Made by a program: the position numbers and the translations under genes. From Odiellus spinosus (taxonomy: Eukaryota > Arthropoda > Arachnida > Opiliones > Phalangiidae): a stretch of DNA of 64,000 bases. Positions 23,357-35,773 of the stretch are shown in pieces (position 1 is the first letter of the stretch; every line of letters starts with the position of its first letter). The notes under the pieces were generated by a model. It was not told the origin of the DNA. It did no database searches and saw only the letters and a list, made by a program, of their open reading frames with translations. The DNA is taken from NCBI GenBank assembly GCA_963920705.1, contig OY987227.1, positions 14,673,602 to 14,737,601 on the forward strand. Direction: 5' to 3'.

Positions 23357-24122
23357 TTAATAGTCCTAGTTGTAACTTACAAAGATATACTTCGTATCAT
23401 TTTATTTCCCCTTTAGAATTGTTTATTCGAATCATAAAGTTTTACATTTGTACCATACCCTAATTTGATCTTTTAAGATTTTAAGACTTAAGTATTAAAA
23501 CCTTTTAAGTTCCTTAGACCAAGAAAAATATATCTAGAAAGCAATTATAGCGGCATTTAAAATTTCAGAAACTAGATTATGTCCCAATGTGTTAGAAATG
23601 TTAAAATAAATTTAGCGTAAAAATTTAATTTCATTCTTTTTCGAGAAAAAAAAAAAACGCGTCAATTGTTTTTATTACATTGTAAAAGGGAAATCGTAAT
23701 TGAAGGCAGATATATATACCAGGCCTCTTAACAATTTTATTATTATTATATTTTTTTCGAGAGTATATTTATAATTAATTCGTTTTATCCTCCGGAGATA
23801 GCCTCCTAACAACCCTTAATTAAAATCATTTTTTTGCCCCCTCCAACTCATTTTTTCTATTTCTGGCAAATTTCCTACAAGGGGAAAATAGGAGGGATCC
23901 TATAATAAATTGAAATCCTACTCTCGTAGCAGGTTACCAGTTTTTTTTCTACCAACAAACCAACCTAGCCTTCCAATTCGGTGCATGCCTGCCAGATGAA
24001 ATAACTTAAGTGCAAGCCTCATTATCGTTTCATTTTGTTGAAATTATTCTAGTTATGTTAATTGTATTTTTACTTGTCAGTTTGTCGAGAAATATTAATA
24101 GGCATCGATTCTCATAGAGAAA
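23357..24122. other. Unassigned AT-rich stretch
   Basis: Nothing recognisable; A and T runs near 23650 and 23940. Confidence 0.45.
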
Positions 24123-24291
24123 ACCGCGTTCATACTAGGCCTTGGAATATATTTAAACCGTTTTAAAACTTTCGCTAGAGTCGTGTGAACAGGCAGCCGT
24201 CTTTTCTCGAAAAGATTTGATTCGATTTTTCGAAACTGCTTCGGGAACCAGTTTCGCACCGATTCGGTTTCTACAACCGATAGATGAAGCT
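24123..24291 (+). mobile_element. MITE family F, left half
   Basis: CGCGTTCATACTAGGCCTTGG, AAACCGTTTTAAAAC, GTCGTGTGAAC, TTCGGGAACCAGTTTCG and CCGATTCGGTTTC follow in the same order as at 29757. The match stops after GATAGATGAAGC. Confidence 0.65.
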
Positions 24292-25632
24292 TAAAATAAT
24301 ATTTAATAATATTTATCCCTTACTTTGTTTTAACTAAGCTTTGACCCAGCGAAAAAAAATGCAATCAGTTTAGTTTGGAGCGTATTTAAGTCATTACTAT
24401 GCGCATCGAAGAGAAATCGAGGAAAAAAAATCCTTTGGAAAAAAATGGAATCTTTACCAGTTCTCACTAGTTATAATTAGAGATCTGTTAGCGGAAAATT
24501 TCACCAAGCCAATTTCAAAGCAAAAAACATTCCCTCAGTAGAGAATTGGTAAGAGAGATTCGGTGGACTTTGGAGGATTTTTTGTTTTTGAATTTTACAG
24601 CGAAAATGCCTAAAATGAATAAGTGAAAATTAACCTTTAGTCCGACTCTTTGGATTTATTCACTAATAACGTCAGGATGTCATAATTTTAAATTTTAAAC
24701 CAATTTTATGTTTATATAAGTTTTGACTTCATCATTTGCTGGTCGATTTTGATCTAATTTGTTTCTATTTAAATATATATAAGTAACTGCAACTAAAAAG
24801 TTGGATTTCTTTGAGACTCGTTCTTTAAGAAGAAGGAAAAAGTATTATTCCTTCCTCTTCGTTTCTTATCTATTGAAGGTATTTACGTGTACAAAAATGC
24901 AAAATACAATTTAACACCGTTTACCTTGATAAAAGGAGAAAAAAAAAAAAAAAAACTCTAGCTCGATACAGTGCATGGGTTTCCTCCAAGCATTTTCCTC
25001 TTCCAAGCATCTCTCTAGCTCTCGCTCCTTTCTTATCTAGCTTTCTACTTTTTTATTATGATTCTGGCGTTCCTAGCTTGATTTTGTTATACCTAGCGAA
25101 GGATATAAAAAAAGCGTTACCGGCCTAAAAAAGACTGTAGGCAATTTTTACAATCTTCCCTAGGCCTGCACCGCCGATGTTGAATTCTTTTAGACCCTTA
25201 GAAATATAAAGGTGTTTTGGTGCTATTATTTTGATTGATTGTTTATAACTAAAAGCGTTCGAAAAATTAAAATATAAATATACGGAGAAAGCGATGGAAG
25301 TTCCCGTTCTGATGTGTCACACTACGGATTTAGATGATGGAAAACTTTGGTGATTATGAATCACGAGAGATAGGCCTCTTTTGGCCGCCTTTAGTGCTAA
25401 AATTATATATTACTTTTAATATATTAATTAACGAGTCTTTTTAATTAAAATTTGGAAGTAAACAGTCTATTAGATTATATTATTTTACTTTAATTATCTA
25501 TGTAACCATTGTTCAATAATAATTAGGTTAAAAAGGATTAAATCTATATTAAATTTCAACCTAATTAATAAATTTATGAACTATATTACCAAATATTACT
25601 ACAGGTCTGTTCGGTCATAGCATGGTTCTTTT
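24292..25632. other. Unassigned AT-rich stretch up to the gap
   Basis: A 17-base A run at 24939-24955; no gene or repeat recognised. Confidence 0.4.
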
Positions 25633-25832
25633 NNNNNNNNNNNNNNNNNNNNNNNNNNNNNNNNNNNNNNNNNNNNNNNNNNNNNNNNNNNNNNNNNNNN
25701 NNNNNNNNNNNNNNNNNNNNNNNNNNNNNNNNNNNNNNNNNNNNNNNNNNNNNNNNNNNNNNNNNNNNNNNNNNNNNNNNNNNNNNNNNNNNNNNNNNNN
25801 NNNNNNNNNNNNNNNNNNNNNNNNNNNNNNNN
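25633..25832. other. Assembly gap, 200 Ns
   Basis: Exactly 200 Ns. A round length of this kind is a scaffolding placeholder, not a measured distance. Features on the two sides should not be assumed to lie close together. Confidence 0.98.
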
Positions 25833-25860
25833 TTTGTGAAATTAAACCGAGGGATCAGAC

Positions 25861-25918
25861 ACTCTTGATTTCGTTGTACACCTGAGTTCAGCTTTGACAG
25901 TGCATTGAGTTCGAAATA
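25861..25918 (+). repeat. Dispersed repeat P, copy 1
   Basis: CTGAGTTCAGCTTTGACAG and TGCATTGAGTTCGAA match CTGAGTTTAGCCTCGACGG and TGCATTGAATTAGAA at 61822-61872. About 40 bp are alike. It begins just after the gap, so the full length is not visible. Confidence 0.5.
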
Positions 25919-27325
25919 CAGACTACCTTGTTAAAGGTATAAACCTTTTTCTATTAGCCATTTTTCCTGTCTGTGGAGGGTGCCTCAAAAAATGCAATAT
26001 TTCTCCCATTCCTATATTGTAAATGGAATGCAGGGAATCTTGTTTGAAATATTCCCTTGACCCCACAATCGTGGTGAAATAAATGACGTCATCTGCGAAT
26101 TGAGGGCGAGAAATCAAATGGAAAACGCTGTTATTCGGCTGTTCAACAAGTCTGTTGATTGGCTTTGGGCCTGAGTGCTAGTTCAAGGTGGAATTCACTA
26201 TAGTTTAATTGCAAGTTTATCCCACTTTTTCAAAAAATTTGAACTTTAATGACAAGAAACGTGGAAAATGTAAATCACGGTCTTCCCTTAAAATACGTTT
26301 TGACTAATTTATTCTTTAGGCATCCGTTTGAAGTAACTTCTATGTACGCTATAACTTTTTGAACATTAGACTACATGTAAATTGTAACGCGAGTTCGTTA
26401 CTATACTTCAATATTCAAAAATACCATCCAAATAGTTTTTAAAGTGAATAAATTTTTGATTTAGCATACGCGCATTCTAATTAGTATCTGTACTATTTTA
26501 TACCCTTTTCGTTATACTGATTAGCATACTATATTCGAAGTTGTTTACCCCCTTTCCTTGTAGCTTATTAACATACGGAAAGACTTTAATATATACTTAA
26601 TACACTGTGTAATATTGGAATAGAGTTTCGTATATATCTATACCACATCAGGGAATAAGCTACACGGAACCATCCTTTGATAGAAAACAGAGACGGTACT
26701 GAAATCCTTACATCATCGCTTGTTCGCTTGCGTTTCGAACCACTCAGTGACTCGTGTATATGTATATACATATAAATATTATACGTAGGATAGCTTTTTG
26801 ATCTTAGTGTCGTGACGAAAGCCACATGAAACTGCATTTATTCAATATTATCATAAAAGTATGTATGTATACTTATAAGTACTTATCCTTTTAACAGAAT
26901 TCTGATATTTTCTCTAATCCGCGTTGATGTAGCTTAAAATTTCGCCCACCCCCGCAAGACTTTGATATGGGAGGTTAATATATATTCAGTATACGCCTTT
27001 AAGACAAAAATGGAAATAAAAAGACCCCTTTATAAGATATAGGACCCACCGTGACTGGGTGGTCTTCTACAGAACTTTAATTTCGATAGGCGCGTATAAT
27101 CTTTCGAGTTTCAAAGAAATTGAAATTGAAATGTTGTTTTATTTAATTTCCAAAAAAAAACCTTTAGAATTTTGCTAACTCATCCGACAAATTTCAAACC
27201 GAAACTATCAAAAATAAATTAAAGAACAGAAAGACTTGAACATGGTCACCGATAAGGAACTTCTTCTATATGAGGGTTAAAAAAATTTTCGTTTCACCCC
27301 TTTGCGTATTCATCGGAGTAATACG
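25919..27325. other. Unassigned stretch
   Basis: No gene or repeat recognised. A small palindrome TATATGTATATACATATA is at 26757-26774. Confidence 0.4.
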
Positions 27326-27625
27326 CTATAGTTCTTGTCGGCTAGCGCGGAGAGAAGAGATAGTTTTTCATCGTTCTACTTATGCTAGACCGTGACCCTT
27401 TAGACTCGAGTTATTCCCGGGGTAGATTACCTCACCAATGGATATTTATTGGCTGGTTATATCAATACGAGCATATGACACCGGCTGGTCTAGTCGTAGA
27501 CTTTTTCATTTATTTTTGATACTATCTCTTTAAATTTGTAAGATTGGTTTAATATCAATCCAACTGATCGAATATGCCAAACTTTAAAGCGATATATAAA
27601 GCTTGTCCGAAAATGGTTTGCAAAG
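27326..27625 (+). repeat. Dispersed repeat M, copy 2, with ~110 extra bases
   Basis: Same blocks as 10841-11036: TTCTACTTATGCTAGAC, TTTTTGATACTATC, ATCAATCCAACT, TCGAATATGCCAAA and TTGTCCGAAAAT. About 110 bases (27391-27500) separate TATGCTAGAC from the next shared block and end in TCGTAGAC, so a short near-duplicate flanks the extra segment. It may be an insertion into this copy, or a deletion in the other. Confidence 0.65.
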
Positions 27626-29399
27626 TTACGTAAAGTTAGGCGAAATAATACGTTAGGTTAAACCCCATATATGACAAAAAAAAGTTCTATGAATTGGTAG
27701 TGAAGTGTATAGTGTATAAAGGGAAATACAGATTTGCTATATAGAGTCGTACGGTTGGTATTAGGCGAAAGGTTTGGGTGTTTTAGGATACGGAGGGAAT
27801 TTCGGTTAATCGCTATGGCTATAATATCTAATATTCTGTTTCAATACGCAACGAGTATTGCGAACCTATTCCCTTCTCTCCAAATGAACCTTTTCCCTGT
27901 ATATCAACCGATAACTATATATTTGCCTATTGAAAACTCACCGCGGTAATGGTAATAAGGGGGAAAGGGCATCCTATAAGCTTAGGCAGGAAATGAAAGG
28001 GGTGTTAATAACGCGTTAGTGACTCAAAATGAATCAATCAAGGACAATTGCATTCGTCTAACTGCGCAAACAGTCTAGAGATTATAGCGGCAACGTTTCC
28101 CGCGTACATGCAGCCCTGGTACAACTGAATTTCTATATACCAGTGACATTTCTATATCCCCTCCCTTCCCCCCGAACGATTACCGATACGAAATTAAAGC
28201 TATTAGATAATTGTAAATTAAGTCGAAATGATCAATTTTGTACCACATATATATTTTAATATATGTGGAAATCATCTCTATTATTGTGTTTAACTTATTT
28301 GAAACAACACGGACGAAGCTAGTAGTATTAATGGTTCGATGTTTTAAGGACGGCCACTCGCTTTTCTCTTTCCCCGAACGATGTTTAAAGGGATAGTGAC
28401 ACACTATTTTGGACAAGAAATGTTTGTGTTTTATTGTGACACTTACTTTTTTTTAATACTAAATTAAAAAGCTTTACACTTCAAAGCTTTTGTCATAATG
28501 CCAAAAATATGCAAATTATTTTTTAAATTTAAACTATAAATTGAAGTGTAGGACTTTCTGGATTAAGATAATGGCCAAAAACAAAATATCACTGGCCGAA
28601 TCTTCTAATTTCAACTGTTGGCACGAACCATCTTGTTAATCACACAATATTGTCATCAATTCCACGAAAGAATAGGCAGTGTTCTTATTTTTTCAGCATA
28701 AAGGCTTAGTAGTATTAATTTTAGACTACATACAAATAAGTTTTTATAATTTCCATATAAACTTCGACTATATCTTTAATTTTATCGACAATTTAGTTAT
28801 GATTCGAATTGGGTTTTAGCCTCGTTTATGTTGAATACTTAAGTGATACGTAAACTTACGTTACGTATACATATATAGGAATATTTATATTTAAGCGGAA
28901 TAGAATGGTGGTATAGTCTTTCCCGGTTCGCTAATGCCATAAAGATCCTAATTGGACAACCCATAACGTTGGCAAGGCGATGCCAAGATCGTCTCCTCAT
29001 TTTAGAGCCGCTCGCAATTATGGTGCCCATCTAACTAGGGAATGGTCCGAGGATATAACCGTGATGGAGGGAGGGTGGAAGGATGGAGATCTCCCACGCG
29101 AGCCATGTTACACTTTCCAGTGTTATTCTGGTCTTTATATATCTAGAGAAAGGCTTTAAGAGACCCGTTGCGCACTGAACTTCACCATTGTGTAAAAGAA
29201 GTCGTATCATTTATTTTATGAAGATGATGAAGTACAAGGCGATTTAAAATTAGCGGTATGTTATTCCTTATGATTGACTTTACCAAACTTGGCTTCAATT
29301 AGAAAACTAAAGTATGAAGGCTATATACCCTGTTCGCGGGTAAATTTGGAGCCTCGTATTACACTTGTTGTGCGACAAGTTTTCCCGCCTTTTGTTGCC
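27626..29399. other. Unassigned stretch
   Basis: TTAA|AGGGATAGTGACACAC at 28385-28404 is a T2-type end without a visible partner. CCACATATAT and its complement form a small palindrome at 28243-28268. No gene recognised. Confidence 0.4.
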
Positions 29400-29456
29400 T
29401 AATACCCTCTTCAGACCAGACATAATTAGCCGGTTTCATCAGCTTTAACCTAGGTT
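29400..29456 (+). mobile_element. MITE family K, left half
   Basis: TAATACCCTCTTCAGAC, then ATTAGCCGGTTTCATC and TTTAACC, matches the left arm of the complete element at 42413. Confidence 0.6.
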
Positions 29457-29756
29457 TACGTAGCTTTCTCAGATCAATATTTTCATGTCTATTTTACTGT
29501 TATATTTAATCGGTTTTACTATGTTATTTGCGAGCTATACTCCTCCCGGTTTCAAAAGGGTTTCCTGGAAAGAGTTAATAAACCAATTATTCATTGTTCA
29601 ATGTCCTTAGCCCCGTTCTCCTGGCTGAGTTGCGTCCTTGTAGCGTGGACAGTTTAATAATGTAAACTAATCGTGATCATTGGAGCCACGGTTTTGCGCA
29701 CTCCGTTTGCGATATTGTACTGAACACTCGTGTACTAACGTTATTGCGTAACTTAA
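29457..29756. other. Unassigned stretch
   Basis: Nothing recognisable. Confidence 0.4.
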
Positions 29757-30042
29757 AGCGCGTTCGTATATACTAGGCCTTGGAATCGATTTAAACCGTT
29801 TCAAAACGTTTCGCTTTAATAGTGTGAACGGGAAATCATCTTTTCTCGAATCGATTTAGTTTGATTTCTAGAAACGACTTCGGGAACCAGTTTCGTACCG
29901 ATTCGGTTTCAATAACCGATAGATGAAGCTACGATAAATCGATTTATAAAGATAACTCGTGAACGCGTGACGTATAAAACGATTCCTTACGATTTGAATA
30001 TCGGTTTGATTTTACCGTTTCAAATCGATTCTAGTGTGACAA
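29757..30042 (+). mobile_element. MITE family F, near complete
   Basis: Left end AGCGCGTTCGTATATACTAG; right end reads CAAATCGATTCTAGTGTGAC, so the outer words CACACTAGAATCG and TATACTAGG are loosely inverted. The body includes AAACCGTTTCAAAACGTTTC, CTTCGGGAACCAGTTTCG and AATATCGGTTTGATTTTACC. No coding capacity. The terminal word (GCGTTCACACTAG-like) resembles short hAT-type MITEs in general form, but no clean 8-bp duplication is seen, so the superfamily is open. Confidence 0.7.
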
Positions 30043-31983
30043 TATCTTATCTTACGTAATTTCGTAACCGGTGTACCGATTACGTACTCCTCGGTGCGCG
30101 ACAGATCTTATAGCATATTCTTATAGAATATATAAAAGCGGCACTGCCTGAAGTGCGAAAATTGAGGAAAGGATAGAACTACGCATCCGTATATAAGTCT
30201 CGCTCTTGACTCGAGGGGGTGCGACGCTTTAATGCCATATAGATCATTTGGGAGGGGGTATAGTACCTCGAGAGGGTGGGGTGGTTATGAGAATCACCCG
30301 GACTTTCGGGTCCAGTCCCGAGGCGTTCATTTGTCTACCCCGTAAACATAACTCCTAGTTATGAGTTTGTTGGCTAAGTTTCGCGCGCATGAAACCTAAT
30401 ACCACCACGCCAGACCAAGGATAAGGCTGAAAGTAAAGAGAGTTAAACTATAGCTTCTCTTTTCCCCCATTTCACGAAATTCGCGCTAATTGATCTTAAT
30501 CTAGCTACGCCTGGCTAATGCAAATAGGAAAATTTAATAGGAACTTTTGCGCGTTAACTCGTTACGGTTATTGTCTAGCGCCGGGACCGACTCGGGCTCT
30601 TTTGCGCCTCTTTTGCTTAAGCGGAAACTCGCTCTTCTCCTCCGGAATGCGCTGTTAAAGAACACGCACTTTGAGGGAAAATTACTCCGTTTATGAGGTT
30701 TAACGTTGTACGTTAGTCCGCCTAAACTTTAGTTATTTTGCAATTTCTTCTTGAATGAGAGACTATTTTTACTATTTTTGCTTTTCATCCGACCCAAAAT
30801 TGTGTCCTTTAGGATTTTATGGGGTTAAACCCGTCTGTTTTATTATATTATTTAGAGCTAGGGGTATTCTTACAAAAAAATATTTTTCATTTCCATGTGG
30901 ATTTATATTCTAAAGGATGAGTAGAAAAGAACGCGATTAAGGAATTTTTAATGAACTCTTTAGTTTCTTAAATTAAGTGTAAGCGATACCGAATTTAGCT
31001 TCGACAAATTATCTAAGTACGGTGAGCATTTAAAGGTGAACTTTTAAATGATGTGATCTCCATCAAAGTAAATGCACCGCTTTGTGTTGCCGCCCGCCAA
31101 GGCTTAATGAACTAAATTTATAGAGTTACTTTAAAGTTGTGTAGCAGACAAACCATGTCTCGAATGCAACAACTGTACTTGTTCAACTATTTCAATTTCC
31201 TTAGATTTGGCGTCGGTACCGATTAAAAAAAAAAAAGGTTTAACTTCGCGCGCAATTTGACAAATATTTTTTTAACTTTAATTTCAAACTTCGCTAAGCC
31301 TAATTATACAGTTTAGTTGTTTTTAATGAACCACGGGGATTAATCACGTAAAATCCCTATACCGACGGCGCGTTTTCAATCAAGATTTGTTTTGACCAAG
31401 AATCGAGCATTAGCGTCAAATCAAAGATGAAGCTCAAATAAAGATTTTTGTTTAACTAATTTCAAGTGACAGAGAAGCGGATATCTCAATGAATTTGAAT
31501 TAAGATTCTCTATCGAAAGCTATTTCATTCTCCATCAAAAATATATTTCTTAAAAACTGACAATTACCCAAAAGTTTGTTAAATTTTCCTTTTCACCTTC
31601 CTTTTTAAAGTAAAATTGAGAAAGACTCGTTCCAGAAAACGTATGCTTTTGGGAAACGAAATGAAACTTGGGCGTTAAAGGCGGTGTTATGATCTTTGAC
31701 CTCTTTTTGGCGCTCGCGTATAGCCTTCTTTTCTTCGAGTTAATCGGTTTATCTTTAACTCGCAGACCTCGCGGGCCTCGAAGCGCCGTAGTTTTCTTAG
31801 CCAAATTTAATAATGTTTTCTACTCATTAGTCCCTTGGTCACTCACTCGGGAAAGTTAATTTTTCGAGGAGGCCTTTTAAGGGAGAAAACGTTTCTTTGA
31901 AAAATAATTAAGAGCTGGCGGGTAAAAGTCAATAAAAGCCTAATTACGATTAACGTTTTATATACTGTATACAGTGTGGCAGG
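30043..31983. other. Unassigned stretch
   Basis: GC-richer between about 30180 and 30660. TATATAAAAG at 30129-30138 fits a TATA box, but no transcript or frame follows that I recognise. An A run lies at 31226-31237. Confidence 0.35.
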
Positions 31984-32050
31984 GTGGTCAAGATTGAATG
32001 GGCAACTCTATAGACTTCCATACTAAAAGTGTTGGTCTAATCTTGACCAC
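31984..32050. repeat. Inverted repeat with 12-bp perfect arms
   Basis: GTGGTCAAGATT (31984-31995) and AATCTTGACCAC (32039-32050) enclose 43 bases. Outward, AGTGTGG on the left faces ACT on the right after CCAC. It is preceded by TATACAGTGTGGC, a CAGTG start of the Tc1/mariner sort. It may be a very small MITE or a hairpin. Confidence 0.55.
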
Positions 32051-32582
32051 ACTAAAATATTACCATAAAGTAATTTTAGCGAAACCCATGATATGTAGAA
32101 AAAACTATTAACGGGTAAATAACCAATTTATAGTTACTATACTTCGAGAGACGTTCTTTTAACTACTTTCAAATTGTATGAGGATTAATATTGTATATTA
32201 ATACGCTTTAGTTTTTGCTCTTTTACTAACTTATTTTAAATCAAGTAGGTTAATATAGATTTTTGTTTAAGGTTTTCTTTTTTGTTGTTAAATGAGTATT
32301 TCGCGTGAGGTATGATACGTAAAGCCGGGGCGGTAACAATGATTATCGATTATAGTAGATTCCCATAAAGTGTGGTTATTGTTATTATAGTTAAAAAATG
32401 TTTTATTACTCTTAAAGGGAGCATGAATATAGTTTATGAAACAAGTAAACAAGTTGTTTTTATTTAGTAAAAGCCTCTTCGAGATTCTCGATTTTCGAAA
32501 CTTCGTTTTCTTAGCGGGCCAAATGTTTAAAGATAAATTTAAATTTAACTAGGATGTTATCCTCCATAGTTGAAGAACCTAA
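32051..32582. other. Unassigned AT-rich stretch
   Basis: Nothing recognisable. Confidence 0.4.
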
Positions 32583-32755
32583 CCCAACACCTAACCTAGC
32601 CTATGTTACTTCAAAATGTATATTAGAAATTTTCACATCCGTTTTTCTCACACTTTTCCGCTGGGCGTAGATTTTTTTAGTACTCCATGGCTAATAACAT
32701 TTTTTTCTAAACTCCCAGAATCCTAATTAATCCACTGTTATTTGGTGGAAGGGGT
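32583..32755 (+). mobile_element. DNA element H, right half
   Basis: AACCTAGCCTATG, TTTTTCTCACACTTTTCCGCT, GGCGTAGATTTTT, ATCCTAAT and CACTGTTATTTGGTGG follow the order of 4420-4564. The left arm is missing or too diverged to see. Confidence 0.55.
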
Positions 32756-33904
32756 TCCTTTTGCCTTTATAACTGGTTAATATGAAAAAAAAATTATCAT
32801 TTTTGACTTAATTGCTTAATTGTTTCATTAATTACTTCACGCACTTTTAAGGCAACGTTTTATTAGATGTTGAATCCTGATTTATTATTTTAAATGTATG
32901 TTTTTTCTCCTCTTTACCTTTTTAACTTAAAACGCCTCTAGGTTATTTTCGAAAACCCAAAAAATCTTCGAAATCAATTCTCTCTAGAGTTTCTCAATCC
33001 ATCACTGTACTATATATAAGGGGATAAAATAAATATTTTTACGATTAAATAATAAATCCAGCTGTATATAGAAAATCTCCCATTTTTCTTTTTCTTGTTT
33101 ATTACATTTTTTGCTTGGAGGCATGCCCACCAGGGGGCAGTTGCGCGCCGAAGCTCGTAAAGTCTTTCGGGATGGGTCCGGAACCCGGGGCGGCGGGAAT
33201 GTGGCATGAGACGAGAAAGTGACCCCGGGAATAAAAACGGAAGCTAGACCAAACCGTCGCGCTTTTACAGAGACTCATCTTCCAGCTCCCTGTGCCAATC
33301 TTAACGATCTGTTCTTTGGGAAAAGTTTTTTCTGGTACCTTTTTTATTCGACTCTTTATATATACACCTCTTAACGCTACCATAAGCGTATGATTTATAT
33401 TTTCTATAAGGTACATATGACCTGCTTAATTTTGTATGAAGATAAAAATCAATTATTTCAAAGTATCAATTTAAGGAGATAAAAGACAAATCATATCTGT
33501 TCGGAATAGAAGAGTTTGAAATCAATTGGTCTGTTTTTTATTCGAACTTTAATTAGTAGGATTTCTTTATTAACGTTGAAGCTATAAACGAAATAATTTA
33601 GGTCTATGGGAAAAGATACAATACATATCCTTTACAGAAAACGTATTTACTATATGGAATATTATTAAATTAACTTTTATTTAATAAACTGGATTTTTCT
33701 ACCATGAAGTAGCTATACAATATATATATTATTTATAGGGGAGATGGCATCGACTCCTTTTTTCCCCTATATGGTCTAATATTGTGTATCAGTCCTCCAT
33801 TTTTTCCAAAAACCTTTTGATTAGAAATATAATAAGAATATTATTTGGTATTATTACTCATTGGACCTTATTAGGTAGTAGTTCTCCTCAAAAAGGCTAG
33901 TTCT
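32756..33904. other. Unassigned stretch containing a GC-rich island
   Basis: The segment 33114-33300 is much richer in G and C than its AT-rich surroundings. A minus-strand frame of 104 codons spans it and has no recognised domain. See the separate entry for the CTCF-like site. Confidence 0.4.
33127..33140 (+). promoter_or_regulatory. CTCF-like core motif
   Basis: CCACCAGGGGGCAG agrees with the core of the animal CTCF site. It lies at the edge of the GC-rich island 33114-33300. A single motif match is weak evidence of binding, and the protein would have to exist in this organism. Confidence 0.3.
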
Positions 33905-34055
33905 TTGTCATCGCACAATCATGCAATTTGTTCACTTTTATTCGAAAAACATTACCGTAATTTATTAATTTATAATTTTCCAGAGCAAACGTATATATTA
34001 CCACTAAAACCGATTTAGAACTCTACTTCTAGATTGAAGTTATACTCTCCCTGCT
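33905..34055 (+). repeat. Dispersed repeat family G, partial
   Basis: GCAATTTGTTCACTTTTA followed by ATTACCGTAATTTATTAATT matches 39805-39920, and CGATTTAGAACTCTACTTCTAG matches the end of the copy at 4660-4770. A shortened copy joining the two sides of the family. Confidence 0.5.
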
Positions 34056-34649
34056 ATAATTATCTTTCCTCTGGTGGTATCAAACTTTTAGGTGGAGTTT
34101 TGTTTTTGTACTTATGATAAACTATTTTATTTATTTATTTTTTTTTTTTTTTTTCGCTGCACTTCTGGTGGCACTCCTGGGTGGAGAGAGCGTTAGTTAA
34201 GAGTATTACGTGGTATTCTTCTCGCGGAACACCCTTTATGCCGTGTTCTATACTGTATTGTTTGTCCCTAAAGCCGATGCTTAGCGTTCCTTAGCTCGGT
34301 TTATACTATCGCGTGATAGGTGGTACTGGAATGCCGTATATGTACGGTTCTGGAATGTTTAAAGCGTCTATGAAGCGGGTTAGATCGTCAATTTTCCCTC
34401 TTTCCTCGCTGGCGTAAAATTGGCCCTCTTTCGCTGGCCGCCCTTCATATCAAAATGCGTTTTCACGCGAACAATCGCGCGACCTTGAGCGATTGAAGCC
34501 TCTGAAAATTTAAATATACATAATTTAAATTCGTTTTCATTTAACGGGATAACGAATCTGGACAAGTACATTTTTATCGATATTTTATGTCTAAAATAAA
34601 ATGAATCCCGCAGATTAGAGCTTATAGAAATCAATTTTCAACTTTCTCT
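34056..34649. other. Unassigned stretch
   Basis: A 17-base T run at 34138-34154. No gene recognised. Confidence 0.4.
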
Positions 34650-34789
34650 GAAAGTAGGCTTAACAACAAATATTTTTCTCGTTTAAATAGTCCTAATCCA
34701 CCGGCAATTTATTTAAAAACAAATATTAAACAATAAATAAATTAAAAAGTTTAGCATAATAGGAGAGTTAGGTTGCATTCTCCCTTTAA
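34650..34789 (-). mobile_element. Foldback MITE family A, copy 4, internally deleted
   Basis: Left side reads CTTAACAACAAATATTTTTC, TCGTTTAAATAGTCCTAATC and the AT-rich arm. The right end is GTTAGGTTGCATTCTCCCT with TTAA at 34786-34789. The loop and most of the second arm are gone, leaving about 140 bp. Confidence 0.75.
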
Positions 34790-35700
34790 ACCAACCACCC
34801 CAAAATCTGGAATGGCCATAAGTTCAAATATTGTGGGGATTATAAGTTTAATAGCTACATAAGTTTCAGATTAATTTTCTTCAAATACACGCAGCCGTTA
34901 ATCTCAGGGTTTAGGGAGAATAGTCGAAATAAGAAGCTGAGTAGTTTAGTTACCACACACTAGCGTGGAAACTCCGCTTTAGGCCTAAAACCCCTCGTAC
35001 ATGCACTGTCCTTCCCCTTGGCGCGCGCGTGGGGTTTTGGGGGGCCCTTTAGCCGCCCATTCCCCCTTTGAATCCCCGAGGGGACGAGCGCCGAACGGAA
35101 ATTAGTTTCATAGTCTCTCCTCTTATACCAAAGGGCGAGGGTAAGCGCGTGGGGTATATGGTATACGGTGGAGAAAGCAGAAAGGCCTTGGCATTATTAT
35201 ATTGAGCTACTGATACACCATATTGCTTTGGCCGGAGGTTTTGCCCCCCTTTTCCCCCGTACCAACATCCCTCCCGCATCATTTTCTCTCATCTTATCCG
35301 AAGAGTGATGTTATAAGAGCGTAAGGAAGAGGAAAATAGAGTCAGAAATCTACCCCTATATTCATGGAGATTATAACCTTTTCTCTTTTACCCTTTAACC
35401 GTTTTAATCGTTTTTTATACATGGTAATATTAGGGATTCTTTAAGCCTAATTTAAACTTTTACGTGAAACCGATTAGCTTTCAAAGGGATGCTAGACTTT
35501 GGAAACAAGATTTTTTTTGAAACGATTTAGACTGTTAAAATACGCCCAGAAACATCATCATAAAATGGTGACAGACTTACTTTAACTTTGCAATTAAACC
35601 TTTGGTCAAGTTTCACTCATGAATCCTAATCACAAAAATTTTACATTTCTCGAGTTCATTATCCGTTTGAAAGTTACTTCTAATCAAAGCATAATAAAAT
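34790..35700. other. Unassigned stretch
   Basis: G-rich and C-rich runs at 34975-35065 and 35225-35275. A 77-codon minus-strand frame there has no recognised motif. Confidence 0.35.
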
Positions 35701-35773
35701 CCAATGTCCGTACGTCCGTAACCTCTCTCCCTCTCCCCTCTCCCCCTTCCCCTAGAAAAGTCTGAAGGGGTCT

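Noticed and set aside
25622-25885. Frame running through the N block
   Set aside because: Made of gap characters, not sequence.
30129-30138. TATATAAAAG as a promoter TATA box
   Set aside because: Such words are frequent in AT-rich DNA and no transcript start or coding frame follows.
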